Positions 1-7,371 of a stretch of DNA of 42,485 bases are shown here, piece after piece. The notes beneath the pieces are model-generated. The model saw nothing but the letters and a program-made list of their open reading frames with translations. It was not told the DNA's origin and made no database searches. The position numbers were made by a program, and so were the translations under genes. The DNA is from Oscillospiraceae bacterium (GTDB lineage: Bacteria > Bacillota > Clostridia > Oscillospirales > Oscillospiraceae). Location: assembly GCA_016293865.1 (NCBI GenBank), contig JAEDDG010000014.1:1-42485 (forward strand), given 5' to 3'. The stretch's first letter is position 1. Each line of letters begins with the position of its first letter.

Positions 1-1128
1 CCGCGGATGGAGCTGGGCGGCGAAAAAGCGGCGGAACTGCGCCGGTTTTCCGGCGGGAAGTCCGTCAATATCGAGCAGGCGCCGGCAGGATCCGTCTGCG
101 CCGTGTCCGGTCTTTCCAGAATCCGGACAGGAGACGCGCTGGGCTGCGGAAAGTGCGCACCGGCCGCGGTGTTCACACCGATGATGGAGGCCGGCGTTCA
201 GTTCGACCCCGGCGAAACCAATCTGCAGACGGTTTTGTCTGCACTGCGGATGCTGGAGGATGAGGAGCCGCAGCTGCACGTTACCGCCCGGGCACAGGAT
301 GTCACCGTGCGCGTAATGGGTAAGGTACAGCTTGAAATTCTGACAGACACAATGGCGGAGCGCTTCGGCCTTCATGTGACCTTCGGCAAGCCGCGGCCTC
401 TTTATCGGGAGACCATTGCGGCGCCTGTCACAGGCTGCGGACATTTTGAGCCGCTGCGCCATTATGCGGAGGTGCATCTGCGTCTGACGCCAGGACCGCG
501 CGGCAGCGGTATCGTCTTCCGCAGCGCATGCTCCACCGATGTGCTGGCGCTGAACTGGCAGCGCCTGATAGAAACCCATGTCCTGGAGCGTGAGCATCCG
601 GGGGTTTATACCGGTGCGCCGCTGACTGATGTGGAAATCATGCTGCTGGCCGGACGGGCACACGAAAAGCATACGGAGGGCGGCGATTTCCGGCAGGCTG
701 TATACCGTGCGATCCGCCAGGGACTGATGCAGGCGCAGACGGTGCTTCTGGAGCCCTATTATGAACTGACGGCAGACGGCGGCGCAGCGCTGACCGGCCG
801 GATCATCAGTGACGTGCAGCGCATGGGCGGTACCTGCCTTCCCTGCGCGCCGGAAGATGCCGCGGACACGGTCCGTGCGCTCGTTCCCGCCGTCCAGGCC
901 TGGGACTATGCGGCGCAGTTTGCCTCGCTGACCCACGGCGCGGGCCGTCTGGGTATGAAAAGCGGCGGCTGGCTTCCCTGCTGCAATCCCGAGGAAGCGG
1001 CGGCTGCCATCGGCTATGATCCGGAAGCCGATACGGAAAACACACCGGACTCCGTCTTCTGCGCCCACGGCGCAGGATACAATGTCAAATGGTATGACGC
1101 GCCTGCGGCCATGCATATCAAACTCTGA
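1..1128 (+). CDS. TetM-like ribosomal protection / EF-G-type GTPase, 3' part only
   Basis: The reading frame is open from base 1 and ends at TGA 1126-1128, so the 5' end with the GTP-binding domain lies outside the window. What is visible corresponds to EF-G domains II-V: a domain II-like start, then a stretch containing VRVMGKVQLEIL (typical of domain III in EF-G/Tet proteins), a domain IV-like region, and a C-terminal fold ending with SVFCAHGAG-x-NVKWYD and an MH near the end. That C-terminal signature is typical of clostridial translation-factor GTPases related to TetM/TetO/TetW. Such proteins bind the ribosome and can displace tetracycline. Many chromosomal paralogues have no shown resistance role, so the resistance function is not established here. 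The downstream LOG gene follows after 43 bp and may be co-transcribed. Confidence 0.8.
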   Translation, partial: PRMELGGEKAAELRRFSGGKSVNIEQAPAGSVCAVSGLSRIRTGDALGCGKCAPAAVFTPMMEAGVQFDPGETNLQTVLSALRMLEDEEPQLHVTARAQDVTVRVMGKVQLEILTDTMAERFGLHVTFGKPRPLYRETIAAPVTGCGHFEPLRHYAEVHLRLTPGPRGSGIVFRSACSTDVLALNWQRLIETHVLEREHPGVYTGAPLTDVEIMLLAGRAHEKHTEGGDFRQAVYRAIRQGLMQAQTVLLEPYYELTADGGAALTGRIISDVQRMGGTCLPCAPEDAADTVRALVPAVQAWDYAAQFASLTHGAGRLGMKSGGWLPCCNPEEAAAAIGYDPEADTENTPDSVFCAHGAGYNVKWYDAPAAMHIKL

Positions 1129-1171
1129 GCATCCCGAAGCCGCCAGGCTGAATCTGAAAGGAGTGAGCGCA

Positions 1172-1747
1172 ATGAAGCTCTGTATCTACGGCGCTTCCAG
1201 CAGCGCCATTGACGCTGTTTATACCGACACTGTTTATGTGCTGGGCAAAACCCTTGGACAGCGCGGACACAGTCTGATTTTCGGCGGCGGCGCCCACGGA
1301 CTGATGGGCGCCGCCGCGCGCGGCACAGCGGACGGCGGCGGCGAGGTGATCGGCGTTGCCCCGCGCTTTTTCGACCGGGACGGTATTTTGTGGGAAAACT
1401 GCACGCAGCTGATTCTGACCGACACCATGCGCCAGCGCAAGCAAAAAATGGAAGAGCTGGCCGACGGCTTTCTCATGGTCCCCGGCGGCATCGGTACCTA
1501 TGAGGAGTTCTTTGAAATTCTGACGCTGAAGCAGCTGGGCCGGCACAGCAAGCCAATCGCGCTTTTGAATGTGGCCGGCTACTTTGATCCGCTGGAGGAC
1601 ATGCTGTCTGCCACAGTCCGCAAGGGCTTTATGAAGCCCGCCTGCCTGCAGCTGTATGCGGCTTTTTCGGACGCTGAATCCGCCCTTTCCTATTTTGAAC
1701 ATTACAGCGCGCCGGAAACCGGATGGGAGGGCCTGAAATACCCGTAA
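1172..1747 (+). CDS. LOG family protein (nucleotide 5'-monophosphate phosphoribohydrolase-like)
   Basis: A 191-residue Rossmann-fold protein of the LOG/TIGR00730 family. The family hydrolyses the N-glycosidic bond of (modified) AMP, releasing a free base; in plants this activates cytokinins, and in bacteria the physiological substrate is often unknown. The diagnostic motif PGGIGTYEE is at residues 104-112, the paired R-K (89-90) lies just upstream, and a glycine-rich FGGGAHGLMG is at 37-46. The start at ATG 1172 was chosen because GAAAGGAG lies about 9 bases upstream; a longer open frame to 1016 overlaps the preceding GTPase gene and looks unlike the family. It is cytosolic and probably cotranscribed with the upstream translation GTPase. 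Confidence 0.88.
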   Translation: MKLCIYGASSSAIDAVYTDTVYVLGKTLGQRGHSLIFGGGAHGLMGAAARGTADGGGEVIGVAPRFFDRDGILWENCTQLILTDTMRQRKQKMEELADGFLMVPGGIGTYEEFFEILTLKQLGRHSKPIALLNVAGYFDPLEDMLSATVRKGFMKPACLQLYAAFSDAESALSYFEHYSAPETGWEGLKYP

Positions 1748-1777
1748 AAATCCGCTTTTTTCCACTGCATTCGGCAA

Positions 1778-1806
1778 TTTACTTTTTTTATGTCCCATGA
1801 TATACT
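1778..1806 (+). promoter_or_regulatory. sigma-A type promoter for the GLUG surface protein
   Basis: TTTACT (1778-1783), 17-base spacer, TATACT (1801-1806), with a TG at the extended -10 position. It lies about 50 bases upstream of the TTG start at 1858. Spacing and match are both good. Confidence 0.65.
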
Positions 1807-1857
1807 TAGTTATTGCAATACATTCGGTCAGACTGATCCGGAAAGGAGGAAAAGCGC

Positions 1858-3873
1858 TTGAAACTGAAAAGATTCCTGCTTGCTGTATGTGCAGCGGCCG
1901 TGCTGCTTGCCGCTTTTCCTCTTTTTGCATCTGCCGCACCGGCCGACACCTGGGACGGCACAGCCGACACCAGCTGGTATACCGGCGGCAGCAGCAGCTA
2001 TTCGCTGACTACCGCCGAACAGCTTGCAGGTCTCGCTTCGCTTGTCAACGCCGGCAATGAATTCAGCGGCGTAACCATTGCGCTGGGGGCAAATCTGGCG
2101 CTGTCCAGCCGCAGCTGGACGCCCATCGGCGACCGCTCGACCGATACTTCCGTATTCTCAGGAACCTTTTCCGGCGGCGGCTACAGCATCACCGGGCTCA
2201 GCATTGCCGGCAGCGGCAGCAACCAGGGTCTTTTCGGCTATGTCAGCACCAGCGGCAGCATTCATGATTTGTCTGTCCACGGCAGCGTCTCCGGCGGCAA
2301 CTACATCGGCGGCATTGCCGGCTACTGCAACGGCGACATCTCCAACTGTGTCTTTTCCGGCAATGTCAGCGGCACGAACTGCGTGGGCGCCATTGCCGGC
2401 TTCTGCGCCGGCGACGTTTCCGGATGCATCGCCTCCGGCGGCGTCAGCGGCCGCTCCTACTGCGGCGGCATCAGCGGTCATCAGTACGGCGGCAATATCT
2501 CCGGCAGCAACAGCAGCTGTACAGTCACCTGCACCGGCAACTATGCCGGCGGCATTACAGGCAACGCCGAGAGATGCACTGTCTCCGGCTGCACCAACAG
2601 CGGCAGCGTGAACGGCAGCGGCAGCAGCTCCGGCGGCATTGCCGGCTATGGACAGTCTGCCTCCATTAAAAGCTGTACCGACAGCGGCGCTGTCTCCGGC
2701 GCGCAGTATACGGGCGGCATCATCGGCCGCAGCAGCTCCGGTTCTGTCATCAACTGTGTCGTCACCGGCACAGTCAGCGGGCTTGAGGACTGCGGCGGCA
2801 TCGCGGGACTGCTGGAAAACGGCTCTGTTTCCAACAGCGTCTGCCATTCCGGCGTATCCGGCACCCGCTCGGGCGGCATTGCCGGTCGGCTCTCCTCCGG
2901 CGGGCGGCTGCGCAACTGCTTTTCCACCGGCAGCATCTCCGGCACCGGTTCCGGCGGCGTCGCAGGCTCCGCTTCCGGCGGCAGCGTCTCCGGCTGCTAC
3001 TGGCGCAGCGGCACAGCTTCTTCCGCCGCTGGCGAGGGGAATGTATCCGGCTGCTCTGCCTTCTCAGCCGAGGAGTTTTACTGGCCGCTGGACACGCAGG
3101 TTCAGGGCTGCAGTGACCTGCTGGATGCGCTTAACGCAGGTCTCGGAGACGGGATGAACCACTGGTATGCGTCGTCCTCCTACCCGGATTTCAACGAAAT
3201 CTACCGTCTGACCGTCTTATGTACGGACCGCGAAGGCAATGAGCTTCAGGCCCAGCGTCAGCTGTTCTCTTCCGGTGAACACTATGAAATTACGCTGCCG
3301 GAGCTTGATGGCATGATGACGGAAGAAAAAATTCTCTCCGGCACAATGCCTTCCGAGGACACAGTGATCTCCGTCACCTATGTGGGTGAAAAGCACAAGT
3401 TGACCATCGAGTATTATTATGAAGACGGCGTGCGCGCCCTTGATCCTTATGAACAGGATACGGACACCGGCTCAAAATACAGCGTCGATTCCCCTGCCAT
3501 TGAGGGATACGAGCCGGATCAGGCAACAGTCACCGGCACCATGCCCGCCGAGGATACGGTAATCCGGGTCGTTTACAAACCGGCAATTTTTACCGGCAAT
3601 GACGACACAGACACCGATTCCTCCCTCTCCGGTGATGAACCGCAGGCGCCGGCGGCAGACACAGACGGCTCACAGCCGGAAAAGACAGATTCCGGCGTGC
3701 GTCTGAACTTCTTTTTCTGGTTTTTGATCGCAATGATTCTCATCGGACTGATTCTGCTTGTTTTGCTGCTGTGCATGCTCTTCAATGAAAACGGCCGTGT
3801 TTCCCGGTGGGTCAACGGCCTGCTGTACCCGGAATTCCGGGAAAAGCCGGCGCACAGGCCGGATTCCCGCTGA
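1858..3873 (+). CDS. secreted GLUG-repeat / MucBP-like surface protein with C-terminal membrane anchor
   Basis: A 671-residue exported protein. It starts at TTG 1858, which is preceded by a perfect GAAAGGAGG; no ATG fits that site. An N-terminal signal peptide (positive KLKR, hydrophobic core, ASA-type cleavage around residue 26) is followed by about nine GLUG-type repeats of the form GGIAGY...G.ISNC...G.VSG (roughly residues 130-400), rich in Gly, Ser and Cys. Two MucBP-like segments follow (about 450-575), then an acidic Ser/Asp linker, a single hydrophobic helix (about 615-640) and a short basic tail. There is no LPXTG motif, so it is probably held by the transmembrane helix rather than sortase-anchored. 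GLUG and MucBP modules occur in bacterial adhesins; binding to mucin or a matrix is inference. It is monocistronic, with its own promoter and terminator. Confidence 0.85.
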   Translation: MKLKRFLLAVCAAAVLLAAFPLFASAAPADTWDGTADTSWYTGGSSSYSLTTAEQLAGLASLVNAGNEFSGVTIALGANLALSSRSWTPIGDRSTDTSVFSGTFSGGGYSITGLSIAGSGSNQGLFGYVSTSGSIHDLSVHGSVSGGNYIGGIAGYCNGDISNCVFSGNVSGTNCVGAIAGFCAGDVSGCIASGGVSGRSYCGGISGHQYGGNISGSNSSCTVTCTGNYAGGITGNAERCTVSGCTNSGSVNGSGSSSGGIAGYGQSASIKSCTDSGAVSGAQYTGGIIGRSSSGSVINCVVTGTVSGLEDCGGIAGLLENGSVSNSVCHSGVSGTRSGGIAGRLSSGGRLRNCFSTGSISGTGSGGVAGSASGGSVSGCYWRSGTASSAAGEGNVSGCSAFSAEEFYWPLDTQVQGCSDLLDALNAGLGDGMNHWYASSSYPDFNEIYRLTVLCTDREGNELQAQRQLFSSGEHYEITLPELDGMMTEEKILSGTMPSEDTVISVTYVGEKHKLTIEYYYEDGVRALDPYEQDTDTGSKYSVDSPAIEGYEPDQATVTGTMPAEDTVIRVVYKPAIFTGNDDTDTDSSLSGDEPQAPAADTDGSQPEKTDSGVRLNFFFWFLIAMILIGLILLVLLLCMLFNENGRVSRWVNGLLYPEFREKPAHRPDSR

Positions 3874-3890
3874 CATGTTATCGCCAAACC

Positions 3891-3931
3891 AAAAGGTCCT
3901 GAAAAAGCAAAAGCTTTTTCAGGACCTTTTT
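3891..3931. terminator. bidirectional rho-independent terminator
   Basis: A perfect 14-bp stem, GGTCCTGAAAAAGC (3895-3908) pairing with 3913-3926 around an AAAA loop, flanked by an A-run on the left and a T-run on the right. It serves the GLUG protein gene (plus) and prmA (minus), which converge here. Confidence 0.9.
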
Positions 3932-3935
3932 CATC

Positions 3936-4889
3936 TCAATCGGAACATATCTGTTTCTTCCGGCGGCAGGTCATGCAATACCAGTCTTCCTGCCGCTCAC
4001 AGGCGGCAATATCAAAACCGGCTGCGGTCAGCGCCGCCTTTACTTCCTGCTGGCGGCCCTCAATGATGCCGGAGCAGATGAAAACACCGTCCTCCGCCAG
4101 CCATTCCGGCACCGCAGGGCTCAGGGCGATAATCACATCCGCCACAATGTTGGCCAGAACAACATCGTACTTCTCCTGTCCCAACCGGCGGCGCAGCGGC
4201 CCCGGAGCCAGCACATCTCCGGCCACAACATGGAACCGGTCCGCGCCGATGCCGTTGAGCGCGGCATTATCCATGGCCACATCCGGCGCCTTCGGGTCAA
4301 TGTCGCAGCCGTCTGCGTGCGCTGCGCCCAGCAGCAGCGCGCCAATGGCAAGGATTCCGCTGCCGCAGCCCAGATCCAGGACCCGCTTTCCGTCGAGCGG
4401 CAGCTCCTGCAGTTTTTCAAGACACATGCGCGTCGTGGCGTGGCTGCCCGTCCCGAAAATCAGGCCGGGATCCAGCCGCAGAACCTCCCGTCCGTCCGTT
4501 TCCGGCGTTTCCTCCCACTGGGGGACAATCAGAAGCCGCCGGCCGATGGTCAGAGGCTTGTAATACTGCTTCCAGTTGTTTTCCCAGTCCTCATCCCGGA
4601 CAACATCTGTCAAAAATGTATACTGCGGAAACGCTCCGCGCAGCTGCTCCAGCGCCGCGCGGCCGTCGTCTGAATCCTCATAGTAAAACTTGACCCGGCA
4701 GACGCCCCGGTACGCGTCGCGCAGCTCCTCATCCACATAATCCCAGTACTGGCGGTTCTGCTCCAGAAACGCCTCATATTCCTGCTCACTGTCAATGACA
4801 AGTCCGGAAACACCCTGCGCCTCCAGCTCAGCCGTCAGCCGGTCCAGATTTTCCGGCGCCGTATTGACTGTGATTTCAAGCCACTGCAT
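3936..4889 (-). CDS. prmA: ribosomal protein L11 methyltransferase
   Basis: 317 residues, the usual length for PrmA. This cytosolic S-adenosylmethionine-dependent enzyme trimethylates lysines and the N-terminus of ribosomal protein L11. The N-terminal substrate-recognition domain begins MQWLEITVNT. The GTGSHATTR segment and the SAM-binding motif LDLGCGSGILAIGA are both clear, followed by VLANIVADVII (the family's post-I active-site motif). The start codon follows GATGGAGG with good spacing. It is convergent with the GLUG gene and divergent from the small gene at 4964; dnaJ/dnaK or rsmE, frequent partners, are not adjacent. Confidence 0.95.
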   Translation of the reverse strand: MQWLEITVNTAPENLDRLTAELEAQGVSGLVIDSEQEYEAFLEQNRQYWDYVDEELRDAYRGVCRVKFYYEDSDDGRAALEQLRGAFPQYTFLTDVVRDEDWENNWKQYYKPLTIGRRLLIVPQWEETPETDGREVLRLDPGLIFGTGSHATTRMCLEKLQELPLDGKRVLDLGCGSGILAIGALLLGAAHADGCDIDPKAPDVAMDNAALNGIGADRFHVVAGDVLAPGPLRRRLGQEKYDVVLANIVADVIIALSPAVPEWLAEDGVFICSGIIEGRQQEVKAALTAAGFDIAACERQEDWYCMTCRRKKQICSD

Positions 4890-4918
4890 TTTCTGCCTCC
4901 ATCATCATAGTTTCGTCT

Positions 4919-4947
4919 ATTTTAGCACACACTATTTCCAAACACAA
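4919..4947 (-). promoter_or_regulatory. candidate prmA promoter
   Basis: Read on the minus strand: TTGTGT, 17 bases, TAAAAT, about 30 bases before the prmA start. The -35 box lies next to the ribosome site of the divergent gene at 4964. Confidence 0.5.
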
Positions 4948-4963
4948 CAAGGAGGCGGTTCAC

Positions 4964-5398
4964 ACGGAAGAAAACAGCGATCTGAGCGTGCTCAATTCCA
5001 TCTACCGCGGCGCGAAAACAGGCAGCCAGGCCATCAGCGATCTGCTCCCCCATGTCAGCGACCCAGAGCTTCGGGCGGACGTCACGGCACAGAAGCGCGA
5101 GTATGAATCCATCAGTGCAGATGCTGCGGACCGGATGATCGCACTGGGCGGACACCCTGAAGATGTCCCCGCTGTCAAAAAGGCCGGCCTGAAGCTGGGC
5201 GTCGCCATGAACACAGCCATGGACGCCAGCACATCGCATCTGGCGGAACTGGTCATCCGCGGGAGCACAACAGGCATCACCACCATCACCAGGGTTCTGA
5301 ACGCTTATACGCCGCAGTGCAGCGGGATTTCCGACCTGGCCAACCGGCTGATCTGCACCGAGCAGCGCAGCATTGACAGGCTCAAAGCATACCTCTGA
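4964..5398 (+). CDS. small helical (ferritin-like/DUF2383-like) protein, apparent ACG start
   Basis: The protein body is certain from GTG 4988 (136 residues). It is a largely helical protein with Met-Asn-Thr-x-Met-Asp and Ser-His motifs, resembling clostridial conserved proteins of about 140 residues that I recall beginning with an acidic Asn/Ser-rich segment and a VLN-x-IY-x-GAK-x-G motif. The GTG at 4988 is 32 bases from the only good ribosome site (GGAGG 4951-4955). The same frame continues upstream as EENSDLS, and the codon at correct spacing is ACG 4964, not ATG. So translation probably starts at ACG, or an ATG has mutated or been misread. Function is unknown; a four-helix-bundle stress or sporulation protein is only a guess from the helical pattern. 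Confidence 0.65.
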   Translation, partial: TEENSDLSVLNSIYRGAKTGSQAISDLLPHVSDPELRADVTAQKREYESISADAADRMIALGGHPEDVPAVKKAGLKLGVAMNTAMDASTSHLAELVIRGSTTGITTITRVLNAYTPQCSGISDLANRLICTEQRSIDRLKAYL

Positions 5399-5451
5399 AC
5401 GGCGTGCGCCCTGTCTCTTCCGCTCCGGGGCTGCGGCCGCCGGACAGCAAA

Positions 5452-5483
5452 AAGCCCGAACCGGAAACCGGCTCGGGCTTTTT
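5452..5483. terminator. bidirectional rho-independent terminator
   Basis: The arms AAGCCCGAaCCGG (5452-5464) and CCGGcTCGGGCTT (5468-5480) pair around an AAA loop, with A and T tracts on the two sides. It ends the small helical-protein gene (plus) and nifU (minus). Confidence 0.88.
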
Positions 5484-5499
5484 ATTCTGCGTTCAACCG

Positions 5500-5937
5500 T
5501 TACTTCTCGTCGTGCTCCTTATGACACGCCTCGCAGTCACAGCAGCAGCCAACGATGGGCTCGGGATCAATGCCCTGCCGCTTGTAGTAGTCGGCAATAG
5601 CGGAGCGGATTGCTTCCTCAGCCAGCACGGAGCAGTGCATCTTATGTGCCGGAAGTCCGTCCAGCGCCTCTGCAACGGCCTTGTTGCTGAGCTTCAGCGC
5701 CTCCTGAATGTGCTTGCCCTTCACCATCTCCGTGGCCATGGAGCTGGTGGCAATGGCGCTGCCGCAGCCAAAGGTTTTGAACTTGACATCCACAATGATG
5801 TCGTTTTCGATCTTCATATACATCTGCATGATGTCGCCGCATTTGGGATTGCCCACACGGCCCACCGCATTTGCATCTTCAATCTCGCCCATATTGCGCG
5901 GATGCGCAAAATGATCCATTACTTTTTCTGAGTACAT
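5500..5937 (-). CDS. nifU: Fe-S cluster assembly scaffold, NifU/IscU N-terminal type
   Basis: A 145-residue IscU-like scaffold on which [2Fe-2S] and [4Fe-4S] clusters are built from sulfur delivered by the adjacent cysteine desulfurase. The three scaffold cysteines are C33 (GNPKCGD), C58 (TFGCGSA) and C102 (MHCSVLAEEAI). The protein ends with an additional Cys-rich tail, CCCDCEAC, near residues 131-138, seen in clostridial NifU-like proteins but absent from E. coli IscU. It starts at ATG 5937 behind an AGGAGG and lies 22 bp downstream of nifS, so the two form an operon. The NFU and ferredoxin domains of full-length NifU are absent. Confidence 0.93.
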   Translation of the reverse strand: MYSEKVMDHFAHPRNMGEIEDANAVGRVGNPKCGDIMQMYMKIENDIIVDVKFKTFGCGSAIATSSMATEMVKGKHIQEALKLSNKAVAEALDGLPAHKMHCSVLAEEAIRSAIADYYKRQGIDPEPIVGCCCDCEACHKEHDEK

Positions 5938-5959
5938 ATGTTAAACCTCCTGTTCGCGT

Positions 5960-7141
5960 TTAATATCTGCCGGCCAGCCGGTCTTCCCACAGGGGAGACA
6001 TGGCGCGCAGCCGTTCAATGACCTCAGGTACCACCTGAATGATGTGTTCCACATCCTCATCCGTGGTCTCTTCGCCGATGGACAGGCGCAGGGACCCGTG
6101 CGCCACATCGTGCGGCAGCCCGATGGCGAGCAGCACATGGGACGGATCCAGAGACGCGGAAGAGCAGGCGGAGCCGGAGGAGGCGCAGATGCCTTCCATA
6201 TCCAGGGAGAGGACAATGCTCTCGCCCTCGACACACTCAAAAATGAAGGATGCCGTTCCCGGCAGCCGGTTTGTGGGATGTCCGGTCAGGCGGGAGTACG
6301 GAATCTTCAAAAGCGCGTCAATCAGCCGGTCGCGCATTGCGGCCACCCGGGCCATGTTCTCATCCATATTGTCCACAGCCTCCTGCAGCGCGCAGGCCAT
6401 GCTGTAAATGCCAGGGACATTTTCCGTGCCGGAACGGCGGTTTTTCTCCTGGCCGCCGCCGTGGATCAGGGGCGGCACACGCACGCCCTTGCGGATATAC
6501 AGGGCACCGACACCCTTGGGGCCTCTGAACTTATGGGCCGCGATGCTCATCAGATCGATCTGCATCGCTTCCACGTCGATGGGCATATGCCCCGCCGCCT
6601 GTACTGCGTCCGTGTGGAACAGAACGCCGTGGGCATGGGCAATACGGCCAATCTCCGCCACCGGCTGGATGGTGCCGATCTCGTTGTTGGCCGCCATCAC
6701 GGTAATCAGAATCGTGTCCGGGCGAATGGCCTTTTCCAGCTCGTCCAGCCGGATGACGCCGTATTCGTCCACCGGGACATAAGTGACCTCATATCCCTTC
6801 TTCTCCAGCCATTCCAGCGTGTGCGTGATGGCATGGTGCTCAATGGCAGAGGTGATGATGTGCCTGCCCTGCTTTGCCTTCGCCTCGGCAATGCCCTTCA
6901 GCGCCAGGTTATCGGCCTCTGAACCGCCGCCGGTAAAAAAGATCTCTTCAGGCTTCGCGTTGAAGGCGCCCGCAACCGTGGCACGGGACTTCTCCAGGAT
7001 TTCCTTTGCATCCTGACCGACACTGTAAATGCCGGACGGATTGCCGTAATGATTTGTCATTATTTCTACCATAGCGTCGATCGCGGTCCTGGACATGGCC
7101 GTCGTACCGGCGTTATCGGCATAAACAATTCGTTTCGCCAT
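5960..7141 (-). CDS. nifS: cysteine desulfurase, NifS/IscS family
   Basis: A 393-residue PLP-dependent enzyme converting L-cysteine to alanine and an enzyme-bound persulfide used for Fe-S clusters and thiolation. The PLP lysine is K204 in AAHKFRGPKG; the catalytic cysteine is C326 in SSGSACSSAS, the class I (NifS/IscS) loop. The ATG at 7141 was chosen because CTGGAG lies at the right distance and the family begins with IVYADNAGTT; an in-frame ATG at 7189 has no ribosome site. It is the first gene of the nifS-nifU operon. No iscR-type regulator is adjacent. The thiolase at 10248 may use its sulfur, although TtcA-like enzymes need only low-specificity supply. Confidence 0.95.
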   Translation of the reverse strand: MAKRIVYADNAGTTAMSRTAIDAMVEIMTNHYGNPSGIYSVGQDAKEILEKSRATVAGAFNAKPEEIFFTGGGSEADNLALKGIAEAKAKQGRHIITSAIEHHAITHTLEWLEKKGYEVTYVPVDEYGVIRLDELEKAIRPDTILITVMAANNEIGTIQPVAEIGRIAHAHGVLFHTDAVQAAGHMPIDVEAMQIDLMSIAAHKFRGPKGVGALYIRKGVRVPPLIHGGGQEKNRRSGTENVPGIYSMACALQEAVDNMDENMARVAAMRDRLIDALLKIPYSRLTGHPTNRLPGTASFIFECVEGESIVLSLDMEGICASSGSACSSASLDPSHVLLAIGLPHDVAHGSLRLSIGEETTDEDVEHIIQVVPEVIERLRAMSPLWEDRLAGRY

Positions 7142-7218
7142 TTGTATTACTCCAGTCTTTCTATAATTAAATACATAAATAGGCAGCAATCAATACTTCC
7201 CACATGTATATCATATTA

Positions 7219-7247
7219 AATCTATACCAAAGGCCTTTTTTTGTCAA
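7219..7247 (-). promoter_or_regulatory. promoter of nifS-nifU
   Basis: Minus strand: TTGACA (7247-7242), 17-base spacer, TAGATT (7224-7219), about 80 bases upstream of nifS. The -35 box overlaps the palindrome at 7243-7256. Confidence 0.55.
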
Positions 7248-7256
7248 TATATTGAC
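7243..7256. promoter_or_regulatory. palindromic candidate operator between divergent promoters
   Basis: The 14-base perfect palindrome GTCAATATATTGAC. It covers most of the nifS -35 box and ends 6 bases before the -35 box of the gene at 7372, so a bound protein could affect both promoters. It does not clearly match a published IscR-type site. Confidence 0.45.
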
Positions 7257-7262
7257 TTCGAG

Positions 7263-7291
7263 TTGATATTGTTTTTCGTCTGTGATAAAAT
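7263..7291 (+). promoter_or_regulatory. promoter of the stalk-domain protein
   Basis: TTGATA (7263-7268), 17 bases, TAAAAT (7286-7291), about 80 bases before the start at 7372. Confidence 0.6.
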
Positions 7292-7371
7292 ATGCAGAAG
7301 ACAAAGGACCGCCTGCTGGTCATGGCAGCCGGTCTGCCCATCGTTCCGCACTGCCTGAAAGGAGGCCGAAC

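Noticed and set aside
2158..2847. Ala/Asp-rich minus-strand frame in the GLUG repeats.
   Set aside because: Low-complexity product of the repeat codons; no start signal.
2200..3000. Possible CRISPR or DNA satellite suggested by repeated GGCGGC/TCCGGC words.
   Set aside because: Repetition follows the protein-level GLUG repeats and varies at third codon positions; no spacer-like units of fixed length.
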